From: Polymorphobacter megasporae
GTDB lineage: Bacteria > Pseudomonadota > Alphaproteobacteria > Sphingomonadales > Sphingomonadaceae
NCBI RefSeq assembly: GCF_018982885.2
Contig: NZ_CP081849.1
Location: forward strand, 186,001-250,000
Length of the DNA stretch: 64,000 nt
Direction of reading: 5' to 3'
The notes beneath the pieces are model-generated. The model was not told the origin of the DNA. It saw only the letters and a list, made by a program, of their open reading frames with translations, and ran no database searches. Shown here in pieces: positions 1 to 9,652 of this stretch. Position numbers and translations under genes: made by a program. The first letter of the stretch is position 1; every line of letters starts with the position of its first letter.

Positions 1-195
1 AGGGCTTTGTGCTTTTGCCCCGCCGTTGGGTTGTCGAGCGGACCTTCGCGTGGCTGGGCCGCTGCCGACGTCTCGCCAAAGACTGGGAGCGATCCATCGA
101 AAGCGCCACGGCATGGGCAACCATCGCCAGCATCCGAATGCTCACACGCAGAATCGCAAGGCTCTCAACTCATTGATGTACTTTTGAATCGGGCT
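1..195 (+). mobile_element. IS5/IS427-type element, 3' end, cut by window edge
   Basis: The first 195 bases match the last 195 bases of the complete element at 16703-17631, with no difference seen by eye. They encode the transposase C-terminus, including the region of the last catalytic glutamate ([11 protein letters not shown]), and end in GGGCT followed by CTTAG. That flank fits the CTNAG target preference of the IS427 group. The element has inserted into an older IS3-family remnant that begins right after it. Confidence 0.9.
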
Positions 196-200
196 CTTAG

Positions 201-470
201 ACTTTTCCCGGCCTGGCAAGGCGACCGACAAAGCCTTTGTGGAATCGTTCAACGGTCGCTTGCGCGACGAATGCCTGAACGCGCACTAATTCCTGTCGCT
301 GGCCTACGTCCGGGCCAAGATCGAAGCGTGGCGCAGCTTCTACAACGAGAGTCGGCCTCACCCGTCGCTTGGCTGGCTGACGCCGAACGAATATGCTGCT
401 GCGGCGACTCTTCGGGCCGCCAAATGAAGTCCGGATGCTCACCTTCAGACTGGAGGAATCCGGGGGACCC
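201..470 (+). pseudogene. IS3-family transposase OrfB remnant (C-terminal part)
   Basis: Translation gives the hallmark end of an IS3-family integrase-type transposase: AFVESFNGRLRDECLN, then [15 protein letters not shown], then [18 protein letters not shown]. An in-frame TAA sits where a tryptophan codon is expected (H-stop-F), so it is dead. The remnant ends in GGGGGACCC, resembling an IS3 terminal repeat, just before the stop codon of the downstream glycosyltransferase. Its 5' part was removed or displaced by the IS5-type insertion. Confidence 0.75.
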
Positions 471-476
471 TAATTC

Positions 477-1394
477 CTATTTGTGATTTCGGCTAACCTT
501 GACAACAAAAAGGATGATGGATGCCAAAAATATGATCCAATTTTTTGGACGATGCGGCCTACTGCGGATCGCTCGGAGTGAATAGCGCATCGCCAAGGCC
601 GGCTCATCGTGATGCAAGCATATCGAGGCCATAATCGAGTAGTGTCGCTCGATCACACTCGGCCGCGCCACCATTGATGATTGATATCGTAAAATAATCG
701 CCTCCCGCGCTCTTACGCCGTTAAGCGGTGAGCTCGTAAGGCTGCCTGGCGTCTCGTATGCTATAGCAAGGGCTTCATCCACAAAAGCAAACTGGGTCAA
801 TCGAGACAGTCGTATAACGAGATCCCAATCCTGGAGGCGCTTCATATGGACATCAAAGCCACCGCACCGTCGGAATAGGTCCCTCGTCATCAACAGCGTT
901 TGAGTACTGACAAAGCTGTCCCTCAACACAGCAATTGAAATATCTCCCGACACGGAGGCCGCATCCGCAGATGGAACAACGCGCACGTTTGTAGGATAAT
1001 ATTGAATAAGCCGGCAATAGCAGGCCTCAGTTGCATGACTCTTTATAATGGCATCGAGCTGCTTAGAAAGCTTGTCCGGGAGCCAATAATCGTCGCTATC
1101 TTGGAATGCAACAAGCTGCGATCTGGCATGTTCTACGCCTACATTGCGTGCATTCGGGGCTCCGCCGTTTTCGTTTAGTTTGACCAGACGAAGTCTATGA
1201 TCTTTTATCTGCCGTAGAAGATGTATTGTATCGTCAGTCGAGCAATCATCCACCACGATTACCTCGATATTTGAAAGATCCTGAAGTAGAACACTCATTA
1301 CCGAGCGGACTACTACAAGCGAGCGATTGTAGCTTGGGATTATTACACTGACTGTCGGAACGGTGTGATCAGTTTCATGCACTAGGCTTATCAT
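477..1394 (-). CDS. Family 2 glycosyltransferase
   Basis: A 305-residue GT-A fold glycosyltransferase, expected to transfer a sugar from a nucleotide donor to a lipid-linked glycan on the cytoplasmic face. The N-terminus has the GT2 start (VSVIIPSYNRS, residues ~14-24), the VVDDCSTDDT motif (~48) and a donor/metal-binding QDSDDYW motif (~97). The C-terminus (~285-300) is hydrophobic and may touch the membrane. The ATG overlaps the flippase stop (ATGA), so the two are translationally coupled. The gene ends about 10 bp from the IS3 remnant, so its last residues could have been altered by that insertion. Acceptor and sugar cannot be told. Confidence 0.88.
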   Translation of the reverse strand: MISLVHETDHTVPTVSVIIPSYNRSLVVVRSVMSVLLQDLSNIEVIVVDDCSTDDTIHLLRQIKDHRLRLVKLNENGGAPNARNVGVEHARSQLVAFQDSDDYWLPDKLSKQLDAIIKSHATEACYCRLIQYYPTNVRVVPSADAASVSGDISIAVLRDSFVSTQTLLMTRDLFRRCGGFDVHMKRLQDWDLVIRLSRLTQFAFVDEALAIAYETPGSLTSSPLNGVRAREAIILRYQSSMVARPSVIERHYSIMASICLHHDEPALAMRYSLRAIRSRPHRPKNWIIFLASIILFVVKVSRNHK

Positions 1395-2734
1395 TTAGAT
1401 ACCACTTCCCTAATCGTAAGCGCTCGACGCAATATATGCCAGTCAAACACTGGAACACCTAAGCGCAGCCTAACAACGATAGCGGTGAACAAACCACGAA
1501 CGCAGATGGTGATGACCGTCGCTGCCGACGCTCCAACGAGGCCATATCCGCCGATCAGCCAATGACTTACTATCAAGAATGTGGCTATGTTGACCATTGA
1601 GTAGAGGTATACCCACAGTCGACTACCACTCATTACCAATATGCTCCCCAAGGGTCCGGAAGCTAGACGAATAATCTGACCAACGACCAAGACCTGTAGA
1701 GCGGAAGATCCGATGACAAACTTATGACCAAACAAGCCTAGGATGTCTTGCGGAAATATCATGATTGCAAAAACAACAGGAGACGCAAGTCCCATAGCCA
1801 GGAGCGACATTCTGGTAGAAACAATCGCAATAGACGATAAGTCACCAACCTTCCAGAGTGCCGCAAGTCTCGGCCCGATGATACTGTCAAATGCGACTTG
1901 AACAAGTCCCAACAATGCCACGATTTGCCAAGCAGTTCGAAAAACACCGACATCAACCGTCGATAAGTTTTCCGCTATTAAGACGTTCGATAGCCATTCA
2001 ACTGCGCTGTTGCTGATAGCCGCCACAAGAATAGGTATCCCTGCGGCGACGGTGGCAAACGTCGAAATCCGGTCTTTCGGCCCGCGCGACACAGATGAGT
2101 TGGCGTACAAATACCAGCCGAATAGCATTGTCAGGGTAACCCCGATCAGCGATGCCAACGCGATATCTACGAGGTTTAGTCTTCCCCCGATCACGATCAT
2201 TATGGCGACGAATATCACGACAAAACCAGTCTGCGCAGGGCCATCAATGAATTGCGAGATCGCGACTTTTTGATGCGCACGCAGGGTAGCGGAGGCTAGA
2301 CGCGCTAGTGAAACGGGGATCACAGACCAAAACATGATCTGCATCAACGGTATCACGTCAGAAGAGTGAAGAATGCCCCGGCATACAATATCGATATACT
2401 TATGTAGTAAAGTCGAAAGGCTCACGGATATTACAAGCACGATAATGAAACACGATACGACAGATCCGCGAGCTTCGGAATCTTTTCCAACACGCATGTT
2501 TCCGGCTATCGCCCTGACCACCACAACATCGAGGCCGCCAATGGCCACATAACCAAGGAACTGTATGGTAGACGCCGCCAGTCCAAATAGCCCAGAACCC
2601 TGAGGACCGAAGCGGCGTGCTATCATCCAGCTCAGTGCGAAGCTTACAGCCGCTCCGAGAAGGCGAAACCCAAACGCAACTAAAGACTGCCCCGCCAGTC
2701 GACCAGATCCAAATAAACTGATTATGTTTTTCAT
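1391..2734 (-). CDS. Wzx-like oligosaccharide flippase
   Basis: A 447-residue, almost wholly hydrophobic protein of the MOP/polysaccharide-transporter superfamily, with about 12-14 predicted membrane segments. Such proteins flip undecaprenyl-pyrophosphate-linked repeat units across the inner membrane. The N-terminal amphipathic start (LAGQSLVAFGFRLLG) and the WMIARRFGPQGSGLFGLA segment are typical. It is coupled by ATGA overlap to the downstream GT2 gene. A decayed relative lies at 28.7-29.7 kb. The 180-bp gap to ugd could hold its promoter, but no clear one was seen. Confidence 0.85.
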   Translation of the reverse strand: MKNIISLFGSGRLAGQSLVAFGFRLLGAAVSFALSWMIARRFGPQGSGLFGLAASTIQFLGYVAIGGLDVVVVRAIAGNMRVGKDSEARGSVVSCFIIVLVISVSLSTLLHKYIDIVCRGILHSSDVIPLMQIMFWSVIPVSLARLASATLRAHQKVAISQFIDGPAQTGFVVIFVAIMIVIGGRLNLVDIALASLIGVTLTMLFGWYLYANSSVSRGPKDRISTFATVAAGIPILVAAISNSAVEWLSNVLIAENLSTVDVGVFRTAWQIVALLGLVQVAFDSIIGPRLAALWKVGDLSSIAIVSTRMSLLAMGLASPVVFAIMIFPQDILGLFGHKFVIGSSALQVLVVGQIIRLASGPLGSILVMSGSRLWVYLYSMVNIATFLIVSHWLIGGYGLVGASAATVITICVRGLFTAIVVRLRLGVPVFDWHILRRALTIREVVSK

Positions 2735-2916
2735 ATGTTACGTTTGGCTATCATCGAGACATAGACTGAAGTAAAAAGATAGGGTGAGGCCGCTTGGCAT
2801 CGCTAGATGTAAGTCGTAGGCGGTTCGCGATTGATAAAATATAAAATTCGATGCGCTTTTCCTTGGCGGGCGTCTGTAAGGTGTCGAATCCACTGTTCAG
2901 TCCTAACGGCATTGAT

Positions 2917-4218
2917 TTACCGGCCGACACTGGTATAGGCGATCCCACGGCGTGCCATCTCGTCGGGGCGGTAGACGTTGCGCAGGTCGATGAGCACCGG
3001 GTGCGCCATCGCCTTGCCCAGCCGGTCGATGTCGAGCCCGCGGAATGCGTCCCATTCGGTCATCAGCACGGTCGCATCCGCCCCGGCGACGCAGTCGTAC
3101 GGGTCGGTCGCATAATCGACTTCGGTCAGCACGAGCTTCGCCTGCTCGACGCCCTCGGGGTCGAACGCGCGGATCTTTGCGCCGGCGTCCTGAAGCGCCT
3201 GGACCACCGCGATCGCGGGTGAATCGCGCATGTCGTCGGTGTTCGGCTTGAACGTCAGGCCGAGGATCGCGATCGTCTTGCCGCGGACGCTGCCGTCGCA
3301 CGCGGCGACGACCTTGCGCGCCATCGCCCGCTTGCGCTGGTCGTTCACCGCCGCAACGGTCTCGACGATCCGCACCGGCGTGCCGAAGTCCTGCGCGGTC
3401 TTGATCAGCGCGAGCGTATCCTTCGGAAAGCACGATCCGCCATAGCCCGGGCCGGCGTGGAGGAATTTCGAGCCGATCCGGTTGTCGAGGCCGATGCCGC
3501 GCGCGACGTCCTGGACGTTCGCGCCGACCGCCTCGCACAGGTCCGCGATCTCGTTGATGAAGGTGATCTTGGTCGCGAGAAAGGCGTTCGCGGCGTATTT
3601 GATCAGCTCGGCGGTGCGCCGCGCGGTGAACAGCAGCGGCGACGAGTTGATGAACAGTGGGCGATAGATCTCGGTCATCACCGCGCGCGCCGCCGCGTCT
3701 TCGGTGCCGACGACGACGCGATCGGGGAATTTGAAGTCTCGGATCGCCGCGCCCTCGCGAAGGAATTCGGGGTTCGACACGACGGCGAAACGCGCGTCGG
3801 GATTGGCCTCGTGGAGAATGCGCTCGACCTCGTCGCCGGTGCCGACAGGGACGGTCGACTTGGTCACGATGACGGTGTCGCCGGTGCACGCCCGCGCGAT
3901 TTCCTTCGCGGCGGCAAAGACATAGCTGAGGTCGGCATGGCCGTCGCCGCGGCGCGACGGGGTGCCGACGGCGATGAACACCGCCTCGGCGTTGGCGACC
4001 CCGGCGGCGAGGTCGGTGGTGAAGGTCAGGCGGCCGGCGCGGGCGTTGCCGGTGACAAGCTCGGCGAGGCCGGGCTCGAAGATCGGCATGACCCCGGCGC
4101 GAAGCCGCTCGATCTTCGACGGATCATTGTCGACGCAGACGACATCGTGGCCGAAATCGGCAAAGCACGCTCCTGAGACGAGCCCGACATAGCCCGCGCC
4201 GATCATCGTTATCCGCAT
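2917..4218 (-). CDS. ugd: UDP-glucose 6-dehydrogenase
   Basis: Oxidises UDP-glucose twice with NAD+ to give UDP-glucuronate, a precursor for acidic exopolysaccharides. The 433-residue protein has the N-terminal Rossmann motif GAGYVGLVSGACFA, the central dimerisation helix region (ANAFLATKITFINEIADLCE) and the catalytic-cysteine loop GPGYGGSCFPKD (Cys near residue 263), followed by the C-terminal NAD-domain half (GLTFKPNTDDMRDSPA). The start at 4218 is chosen because GGAGGG lies about 8 nt upstream and the Rossmann motif then begins at residue ~7. A longer frame to 4284 adds 22 residues without family support. Base composition is GC-rich, unlike the neighbouring flippase. Confidence 0.95.
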   Translation of the reverse strand: MRITMIGAGYVGLVSGACFADFGHDVVCVDNDPSKIERLRAGVMPIFEPGLAELVTGNARAGRLTFTTDLAAGVANAEAVFIAVGTPSRRGDGHADLSYVFAAAKEIARACTGDTVIVTKSTVPVGTGDEVERILHEANPDARFAVVSNPEFLREGAAIRDFKFPDRVVVGTEDAAARAVMTEIYRPLFINSSPLLFTARRTAELIKYAANAFLATKITFINEIADLCEAVGANVQDVARGIGLDNRIGSKFLHAGPGYGGSCFPKDTLALIKTAQDFGTPVRIVETVAAVNDQRKRAMARKVVAACDGSVRGKTIAILGLTFKPNTDDMRDSPAIAVVQALQDAGAKIRAFDPEGVEQAKLVLTEVDYATDPYDCVAGADATVLMTEWDAFRGLDIDRLGKAMAHPVLIDLRNVYRPDEMARRGIAYTSVGR

Positions 4219-4355
4219 GCGCGAATGCCCTCCGCCTATGTGCTGCATCGCGGTAGCAGCGGCGGCAGACGAAGGGAAGCTCACGCCACGATAGACTTTC
4301 GGACGGCATGCCGGCGCGGATTATCCTGGGGCGTGGACATTGAGCGGAGATTAAA

Positions 4356-4493
4356 ATGCGGTTGTTGATCACGCCGGCCACGGTCGTGGCGACGCTCGCC
4401 GTGGCGCAGCAAGCAGCCGCACGCAGCCGATCCCCGCTACGGCCGACGAGCCCGACGTTCCGCCAGCCTGCGGCTTCAAAGTCCGTCGGCTAG
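4356..4493 (+). CDS. Possible short exported peptide
   Basis: A 45-codon frame starts at an ATG with GCGGAG about 8 nt upstream. The first ~22 residues (MRLLITPATVVATLAVAQQAAA) look like a signal peptide, and the rest is Arg/Pro/Ser-rich with no known motif. It lies divergently upstream of ugd. It may be the 5' remnant of a longer secreted-protein gene. Function unknown; weak call. Confidence 0.25.
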   Translation: MRLLITPATVVATLAVAQQAAARSRSPLRPTSPTFRQPAASKSVG

Positions 4494-4592
4494 ATCATGC
4501 GGCTTGGCCACCTCCTTGCACGGCAGCGCTATCTAATGTAATTAAAGAAAGCGTATATATTGATCTTCTGAAATTATGATGGCGACTTACTC

Positions 4593-4850
4593 ATGTTGAA
4601 TCATACCAGACTTCGCGACACTACGTCCAAAATCTCGAAGTTGGCACCTGTAATGATGCTCTCGGCGACGGTATGCGCTTGGCTCTTTTCTGGACTAAGA
4701 GCTAGAAGCCGATTTGGTGGCAAGCGACTTTATTTTGTCGATGACGGACATGGATTTACTGCAGATATGCCATTAAGCGCAGCGAAAACACACGCGAAAC
4801 GGTGGGGTGGCATCGTAGTTAAATCCACGCAAGTCAACAAAGGCGACTGA
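4593..4850 (+). CDS. Small hypothetical protein
   Basis: An 85-residue frame with one hydrophobic stretch (residues ~18-34, LAPVMMLSATVCAWLFSG) followed by a basic then mixed C-terminus (KRLYFVDDGHGFTADMPLSAAKTHAKRWGG). It could be a single-pass membrane protein. No convincing ribosome-binding site is visible and no family is recognised. Confidence 0.35.
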   Translation: MLNHTRLRDTTSKISKLAPVMMLSATVCAWLFSGLRARSRFGGKRLYFVDDGHGFTADMPLSAAKTHAKRWGGIVVKSTQVNKGD

Positions 4851-4925
4851 ATGGTCTCTCCCGGTATTTAAGACCGGTGGCCGGAGGGCGACTTGCGGCT
4901 GCCACGTGGACAGCTCCTCGGACGA

Positions 4926-5348
4926 TCAGTTTCGCACTTTAATTCTTGATCCAAGGCCCCGCCTTTTTGCTATATTGCTTCGCTCAAGAGAGTATGTAGG
5001 CGCTGTCATTGGATAGTTTGACGGCAAACGGTATCGCTCCCTGTATTCCTGTGGGGTAATTCCCAGACTAGCTAAATGGCGGCCGAGTGATTTATACGGC
5101 TTGCCATTGACCATTGAGAGAATGTAATCTGGCGATGCAAGGCTTTTTCGAACCGATGTGGCCGCGTCATAAACTTCACTGTCAACGTCGGCAGCTTTGT
5201 CAGGGAATGACGTTGTCGCTGCCCTGAGCGCTGCATGGGTTGACGTAATCAAGCTGGGCAGTTCTTCGGGTTTAACGTGATTATGCTCAACATAGACACT
5301 CAATAACGCTAGGGTGTGTCGAATGGTGTCGTTATTATCGTCTTTCAT
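4926..5348 (-). CDS. MucR/Ros-family transcriptional regulator lacking zinc ligands
   Basis: A 140-residue member of the MucR/Ros family, DNA-binding proteins that control exopolysaccharide, motility and virulence genes in alphaproteobacteria. The N-terminal oligomerisation region (LLSVYVEHNHVKPEELPSLI) and the C-terminal domain (KPYKSLGRHLASLGITPQEYRERY, then the PSNYPMTAPTYS tail) align with the family. The cysteines and the second histidine that normally bind zinc are absent (SMVNG where CxxCG is usual, and LASLG after RHL). Some Mesorhizobium Ros-like proteins keep the fold without zinc, so it may still bind DNA. Its place among glycan genes fits control of exopolysaccharide, which is inference. 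Confidence 0.8.
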   Translation of the reverse strand: MKDDNNDTIRHTLALLSVYVEHNHVKPEELPSLITSTHAALRAATTSFPDKAADVDSEVYDAATSVRKSLASPDYILSMVNGKPYKSLGRHLASLGITPQEYRERYRLPSNYPMTAPTYSLERSNIAKRRGLGSRIKVRN

Positions 5349-5569
5349 CCGTAGCTGCCTCTTGATGATGCCTTGACTAAGACCACGTGAGTCTTCCTTA
5401 GGGATAGCTTATGGTCCTGGCAGGCTGCCTATGTCGAGGCATCATTACCTTTATCCGCCCGCGACCGGTGTTGCCACTCCAGACATATGCGCTTTTGATA
5501 GGCACTGCAGCTCACCGCGCTCCTCGCCTCATAGCCCCAATAACCAGAGTTATTATATTGCCGCTGCAA

Positions 5570-5870
5570 GAAGCATCGGCCACCGACATCCCGCTGAACT
5601 CAGCGAGATGCGCCATTGACCGCTCCGACTTTCGGTCGAGCGCTTCGATGAGTGCCAACGCCGCCGGATCGGTGCCTCCCCATGTTCGATGATCGCGTGC
5701 ATAGGCCCAAATCGGCCCGGTTTCGATGCGTCGTCGTCCCTGATCGACCACCGGTACAGTCGTCTGTTCGGCGAACAGCACCGGCCGTGTCTCGGTATGG
5801 CTAGCAGGCGGTCGCGCGACGCGATCAGCCCGCAAACGGCCCGGCTGGTCTAGCCTGCCAAGGTCGAGCG
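5570..5870 (-). pseudogene. IS66-family TnpC remnant (middle part)
   Basis: Reverse-strand translation shows the IS66 catalytic-core signature: AEQTTVPVVDQG, then GPIWAYARDHRTWGGTDP, then DRKSERSMAHLAEFSG. Both ends are missing. Flanking sequence in the same frame is not recognisable. It is one of several IS66 scraps in the window and cannot be active. Confidence 0.7.
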
Positions 5871-5967
5871 CTCGAGGGCGACGCTTTGGCGAAAGCGGAT
5901 CTGGTCTGCCGCTAGAGCGGCATATGATAAGCGTCCGTGGAAACTTACACTTGGGCGACCACTGCAT

Positions 5968-6302
5968 CAGTCGGCAGACCGCCTTCGACGATCGGGGGGG
6001 GCGGTGCCCCCGCCTTCACCAACTAGCCTTCATATGACCGGCAGAAATAGCGCGGCGGCGGGTCACCACCACCCGGAGGCTTGATCGCGTATTCGTTAGC
6101 GGCAACCGCGATAGGCTCGACCCGCTTTGCACTCTCGTCACCGATCGACGCGGCGCTGTCAACTGTATTACCATCGAGGCGGCCGAAATCCGAACGGCGC
6201 CAACGTCGCTCGACCGTCGTGACGAACCTTGCTACTGGCATATCATCGTGCCCGGACCTTTGCGGGTGTGATCCTCGCGGCTGATTTGTCCACTTAAGGC
6301 TT
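5968..6302. other. Intergenic stretch without a recognised gene
   Basis: Lies between the IS66 scrap and the O-antigen ligase gene. A reverse frame (6023-6241) ends in IKPPGGGDPPPRYFCRS, which looks protein-like, but no family or start signal is seen. The promoter for the ligase gene is presumably here; no clear -35/-10 pair was identified. Confidence 0.4.
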
Positions 6303-7871
6303 ATGATGCAACATAGGGTCGTTCTACCCGGGTACTCGAAGGATCCACCCCATTCTAGGAGGTCGGTCAGGGCTCTGCGCCTCCTAGGGCAGATGGGAAT
6401 CGCTGCTATATGTGGCGCGGCAGCCGTATTACTACCTCAACAGTACTATCTCACCCTTGTTATCCCGATTATTGTTCTTGCCTTATTATCCCTTTGGATG
6501 TTGCCCGATATTGGTAGGTATCCGGCAGCGATGCTCAGGACACTTTTTAAGACGCATTTATATAGCTTTCTGCTATGGCCCTCGTACGTGGCATTAAGTC
6601 TTCCAGGGCTCCCTTGGATCACCCCAACCCGACTTATTTTGTATACCTTTAGCGCCGTCTTGGTGTTCAGCCTTTCCGTGTCGGGAGACTTGCGCCAATA
6701 CCTGCAACATCGACTTCGTTCTTCCGGATGGATCTGGATCAGCTTTCTCACGTGGGAAGCTATCCAGGTGGTGACAATACCCATATCGGACGATAAATCT
6801 TCGTCTTTAACTGCATTCATCAACACACAAGTTTATCTGCTATTTCCACTTATTGGTGCCCTGACGGTTTTCCGTGACAAAGTCGAGGCTGCGCGTGCCA
6901 TTAATATTTTAATGGTTTCGGTAGTAATACTGTGTTTCATCGGCCTCTTGGAATACAAGATGCAGATGCCACCGTGGGCTGAGCACATCCCCCATTTTCT
7001 TCGGATAGATCCCGTCCTACTCAGCACCATCCTAAGCTCCCAAGCGCGATCCGGAAATGGGCTTTATCGAGTTCGTGCGACTTATGCAGTAAGCCTGTTA
7101 TTCGCCGAAGTATTAGCAGTCATGATCCCTTTCTTTCTTATGAAGATAATTTTCCCGTCTCGGCCGTTCGTGCGAACGCTTTCTCTAATCAGTCTTCCAT
7201 TAATAATGTTTACTATCGTTCGCACGCAGTCACGGCTGGGTATTGTAGGAGGATTGGTATCGACTGCGGTCTATTTAATGTTTGTTGCCTTTAAGCGTCT
7301 AAAATCCCATCCCACTAGTTTAGTGGCTGCGTCGGTTTTTTATGCTGCCCCCATCGGCCTCGTGTTGTTCCTTGGTGTCATTGCCAGTAGTCATACACTT
7401 TCTCAGTCAGTACTCGGGGGTGGCAGTCAGGCTGCCAGTGACGCCTCGCGGAAAGAGCAACGAGATCTAGCGTTGACCAGAGTCCTTCACAACCCAATCG
7501 GGTATGGGCCGGGCCGCAGCGGCGAGGTACTGGGATATGTCGGTGTCAATGGCTTAAACACTGTGGATAGCTATGTAATTACCTTGTTAATGGATACAGG
7601 AGTGATTGGCCTGCTTAGTTTTGGCGCGATCTTTGTCCTTACTGCCTTCAGTTGCGCAAGGGCATATATTCAGCTTGAGGTTGCCGAGAATGACTTGCGT
7701 GCCCCTATTGCGGCGATGCTAAGTTCTTTTCTTGTTATAAAACTCGTCCTGTCTGAAACTAATAATCACACCTTAATGTTTATCATGGTTGGTCTAGCGC
7801 TATCGCTAAATAAATACGGAGAACTTCAGTCGAGTTTGCAACATGGTAAATACATTGCGAAGACAACATAA
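6303..7871 (+). CDS. O-antigen ligase / Wzy-like polymerase family membrane protein
   Basis: A 522-residue polytopic membrane protein with about 11-12 hydrophobic segments and a large periplasmic loop in the second half, the layout of the O-antigen ligase/polymerase superfamily (Wzy_C). The segment with RTQSRLGIVGGL and the loop around SRKEQRDLALTRVLHNPIGYGPG, with its conserved NPIGYGPG-type turn, match the catalytic region of this family. Members either polymerise Wzx-exported repeat units or attach glycans to an acceptor; in this cluster a polymerase role is the better guess. TAAGG lies just before the ATGATG start. Base use is AT-rich compared with the DNA-repair region. Confidence 0.82.
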   Translation: MMQHRVVLPGYSKDPPHSRRSVRALRLLGQMGIAAICGAAAVLLPQQYYLTLVIPIIVLALLSLWMLPDIGRYPAAMLRTLFKTHLYSFLLWPSYVALSLPGLPWITPTRLILYTFSAVLVFSLSVSGDLRQYLQHRLRSSGWIWISFLTWEAIQVVTIPISDDKSSSLTAFINTQVYLLFPLIGALTVFRDKVEAARAINILMVSVVILCFIGLLEYKMQMPPWAEHIPHFLRIDPVLLSTILSSQARSGNGLYRVRATYAVSLLFAEVLAVMIPFFLMKIIFPSRPFVRTLSLISLPLIMFTIVRTQSRLGIVGGLVSTAVYLMFVAFKRLKSHPTSLVAASVFYAAPIGLVLFLGVIASSHTLSQSVLGGGSQAASDASRKEQRDLALTRVLHNPIGYGPGRSGEVLGYVGVNGLNTVDSYVITLLMDTGVIGLLSFGAIFVLTAFSCARAYIQLEVAENDLRAPIAAMLSSFLVIKLVLSETNNHTLMFIMVGLALSLNKYGELQSSLQHGKYIAKTT

Positions 7872-7945
7872 TGGAAAGTCCGATTGCCCGCCCTCGTCAG
7901 TGGATGTCTATGTTCACTCGAAAGGAGAAGCTAAAATGGTAATGA

Positions 7946-8690
7946 GACCGAGGCCCACCTCCTTGTCGAGCAGATCCAAGCCCAGTTCGCCGTCCTTCGC
8001 TGGATGAGCGTCAGACGGTCGTCGGACAAGCTGACCGCCGAGATCACCCAGCTCGAGCTGCTGTTCGAGGACGTTGAGGAGGGCTAAGCCGAGCGGATCG
8101 CTCCAGGGCGGTATCGGGGTCGGTGAAGCCTATCCATCGTCATCCGTGGCGTCGCCCATTGCCGCCGCACTTCCCGCGTGGGCAGAACCTGCATCGTCCC
8201 GGCGACGCAGTCCCGATCGCGTCTGAAGGGCTGCGCCGGATCGGCGTGCTCAAAACATCGAGCGCGACATCAATGAACTCCTTCCCGAGAGTCGCCGCGC
8301 CATCCGCGCCGAACGCACAGTGCCGCTGCTCGCCGATCTGCGGGTCTGGATGGAGAGCGAACGCCGGCGCCTATCCGGCAAGAACGACCTGGCGAAGGTG
8401 CTGCATCGCGCCCTCGGACGCTGGGGTGCGCTTGCCCGGCTCACCACCGACGGCCGCCTTGCGATCAACAAGAAAATCGCTGAACTTATTCGTTGCGGCA
8501 TCGTTGTCCCCCGCAGGAACTTCCTGTTCCTCGGTTCCGACAAAGACAGGTAGCGCGGAGCCATCATCTACGCCGCGCTCGGGACCGCCCGCCTTGGCGG
8601 CATCGATCCGAAGTCTGGCTTATGGACGTCCTCGATCAACTCGCCCGTGATCTCGGTCGCAGCCAGCTCGACCTCTAGGAACTAGCACAG
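7946..8690 (+). pseudogene. IS66-family TnpC remnant, internally deleted
   Basis: The start resembles the TnpC N-terminal helix (FAVLRWMSVRRSSDKL, then AEITQLELLFEDVEE). The second half matches the C-terminal region: LADLRVWMESERRRLSGKND, LAKVLHRALGRWGALARL, PRRNFLFLGSD, IYAALGTARLGGIDP. The pieces lie in different frames with stops between, and the catalytic core is largely missing. It is an inactive relic. Confidence 0.75.
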
Positions 8691-8792
8691 CTCGTCATTG
8701 ACCGCTGTTCCGCCGTCCACGCGCCGCTCCGAGGCGACCGCTCATGCTCTGGAACTGGCGGAAACCCGCGACTCTCGCCATCGCCGCGTAGA

Positions 8793-9353
8793 TCAGCTTA
8801 CGATTACGGATCGGGCGGCGGCTTTGTGGAGCAGTGCTTTAAGCTTTGAGAAGGCGTTCTCGATCGGGTTGAGGTCGGGCGCGTACGGTGGGAGGAAGAT
8901 CAGCCTGGCACCGCTCGCCCCCATGGCTTTGCGGATTGCGGCACCCTTGTCGGCTGGCAGGTAGTCCATGATGACCTCGTCGTCGGGGCTGAGCGTCGAC
9001 AACAGGATTTACTCGGCAAAGGCGCGGTCATGCCCGTCAGCCACAGCGCGCCGGTTACTGTCGGGGTCGTCCAACGTCCATGGCACGCTCATTCACAGTC
9101 GTGCCCCTCGCGGTTCCGGCCCGTGAAGCCGCGCCATCTTGGGACTTGCTCGGGTCTCGTTGATGAACACAAGGCGGTGCGGGTCGAGGCCGAGCTGGCC
9201 TTCGAACCACACACAGCGCTTTAGGACGTCGGAACGATCCTGCTCCGCTGCATAGCCGGACTTTTTTTGAGCGTGATCCTCCTGCGCACGAAGAACCGCC
9301 ACGAGGTGGGTGCGAAACCAGGAAAACATCGATTGACATGTGGGACATCCCAT
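8793..9353 (-). pseudogene. IS630-family transposase remnant
   Basis: Two reverse frames together give the second half of an IS630 DDE transposase: AAEQDRSDVLKR, WFEGQLGLDPHRLVFINET (first catalytic aspartate replaced by asparagine), then [20 protein letters not shown] and [20 protein letters not shown] with the terminal glutamate. The pieces are joined by a frameshift with material missing between 9003 and 9092. Inactive. Confidence 0.75.
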
Positions 9354-9652
9354 CCACTAGGCACTCGAGTCTAGGGTTTTATTATAAAGCGTGAGCGGCG
9401 GTCGAGCGGCCTCGCGCCGGGTGAACTCCCCGAGATTCGCACTTCGTCGCTCAAAACGAAGATGCGCACCGAGACAACGCTACGCCAGATATATCCAGTC
9501 TTGCTGACCAAACCGAGGCTCGACGTGGGTCGGCCTAAACTGCTATAAGAATCCATGTCCTCTAAAACTTGTGCCTCGCGCTTTGCTCTCCTACCGCATT
9601 CGGCCTCCATGGAAAACTGCGAAGGTCAGGTATCGGCGCTTTTGGAGGTTAT

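Noticed and set aside
2903..3889. 328-residue reverse frame inside ugd
   Set aside because: Extremely Arg/His-rich, no domain features; it is the out-of-frame shadow of the UDP-glucose dehydrogenase gene.
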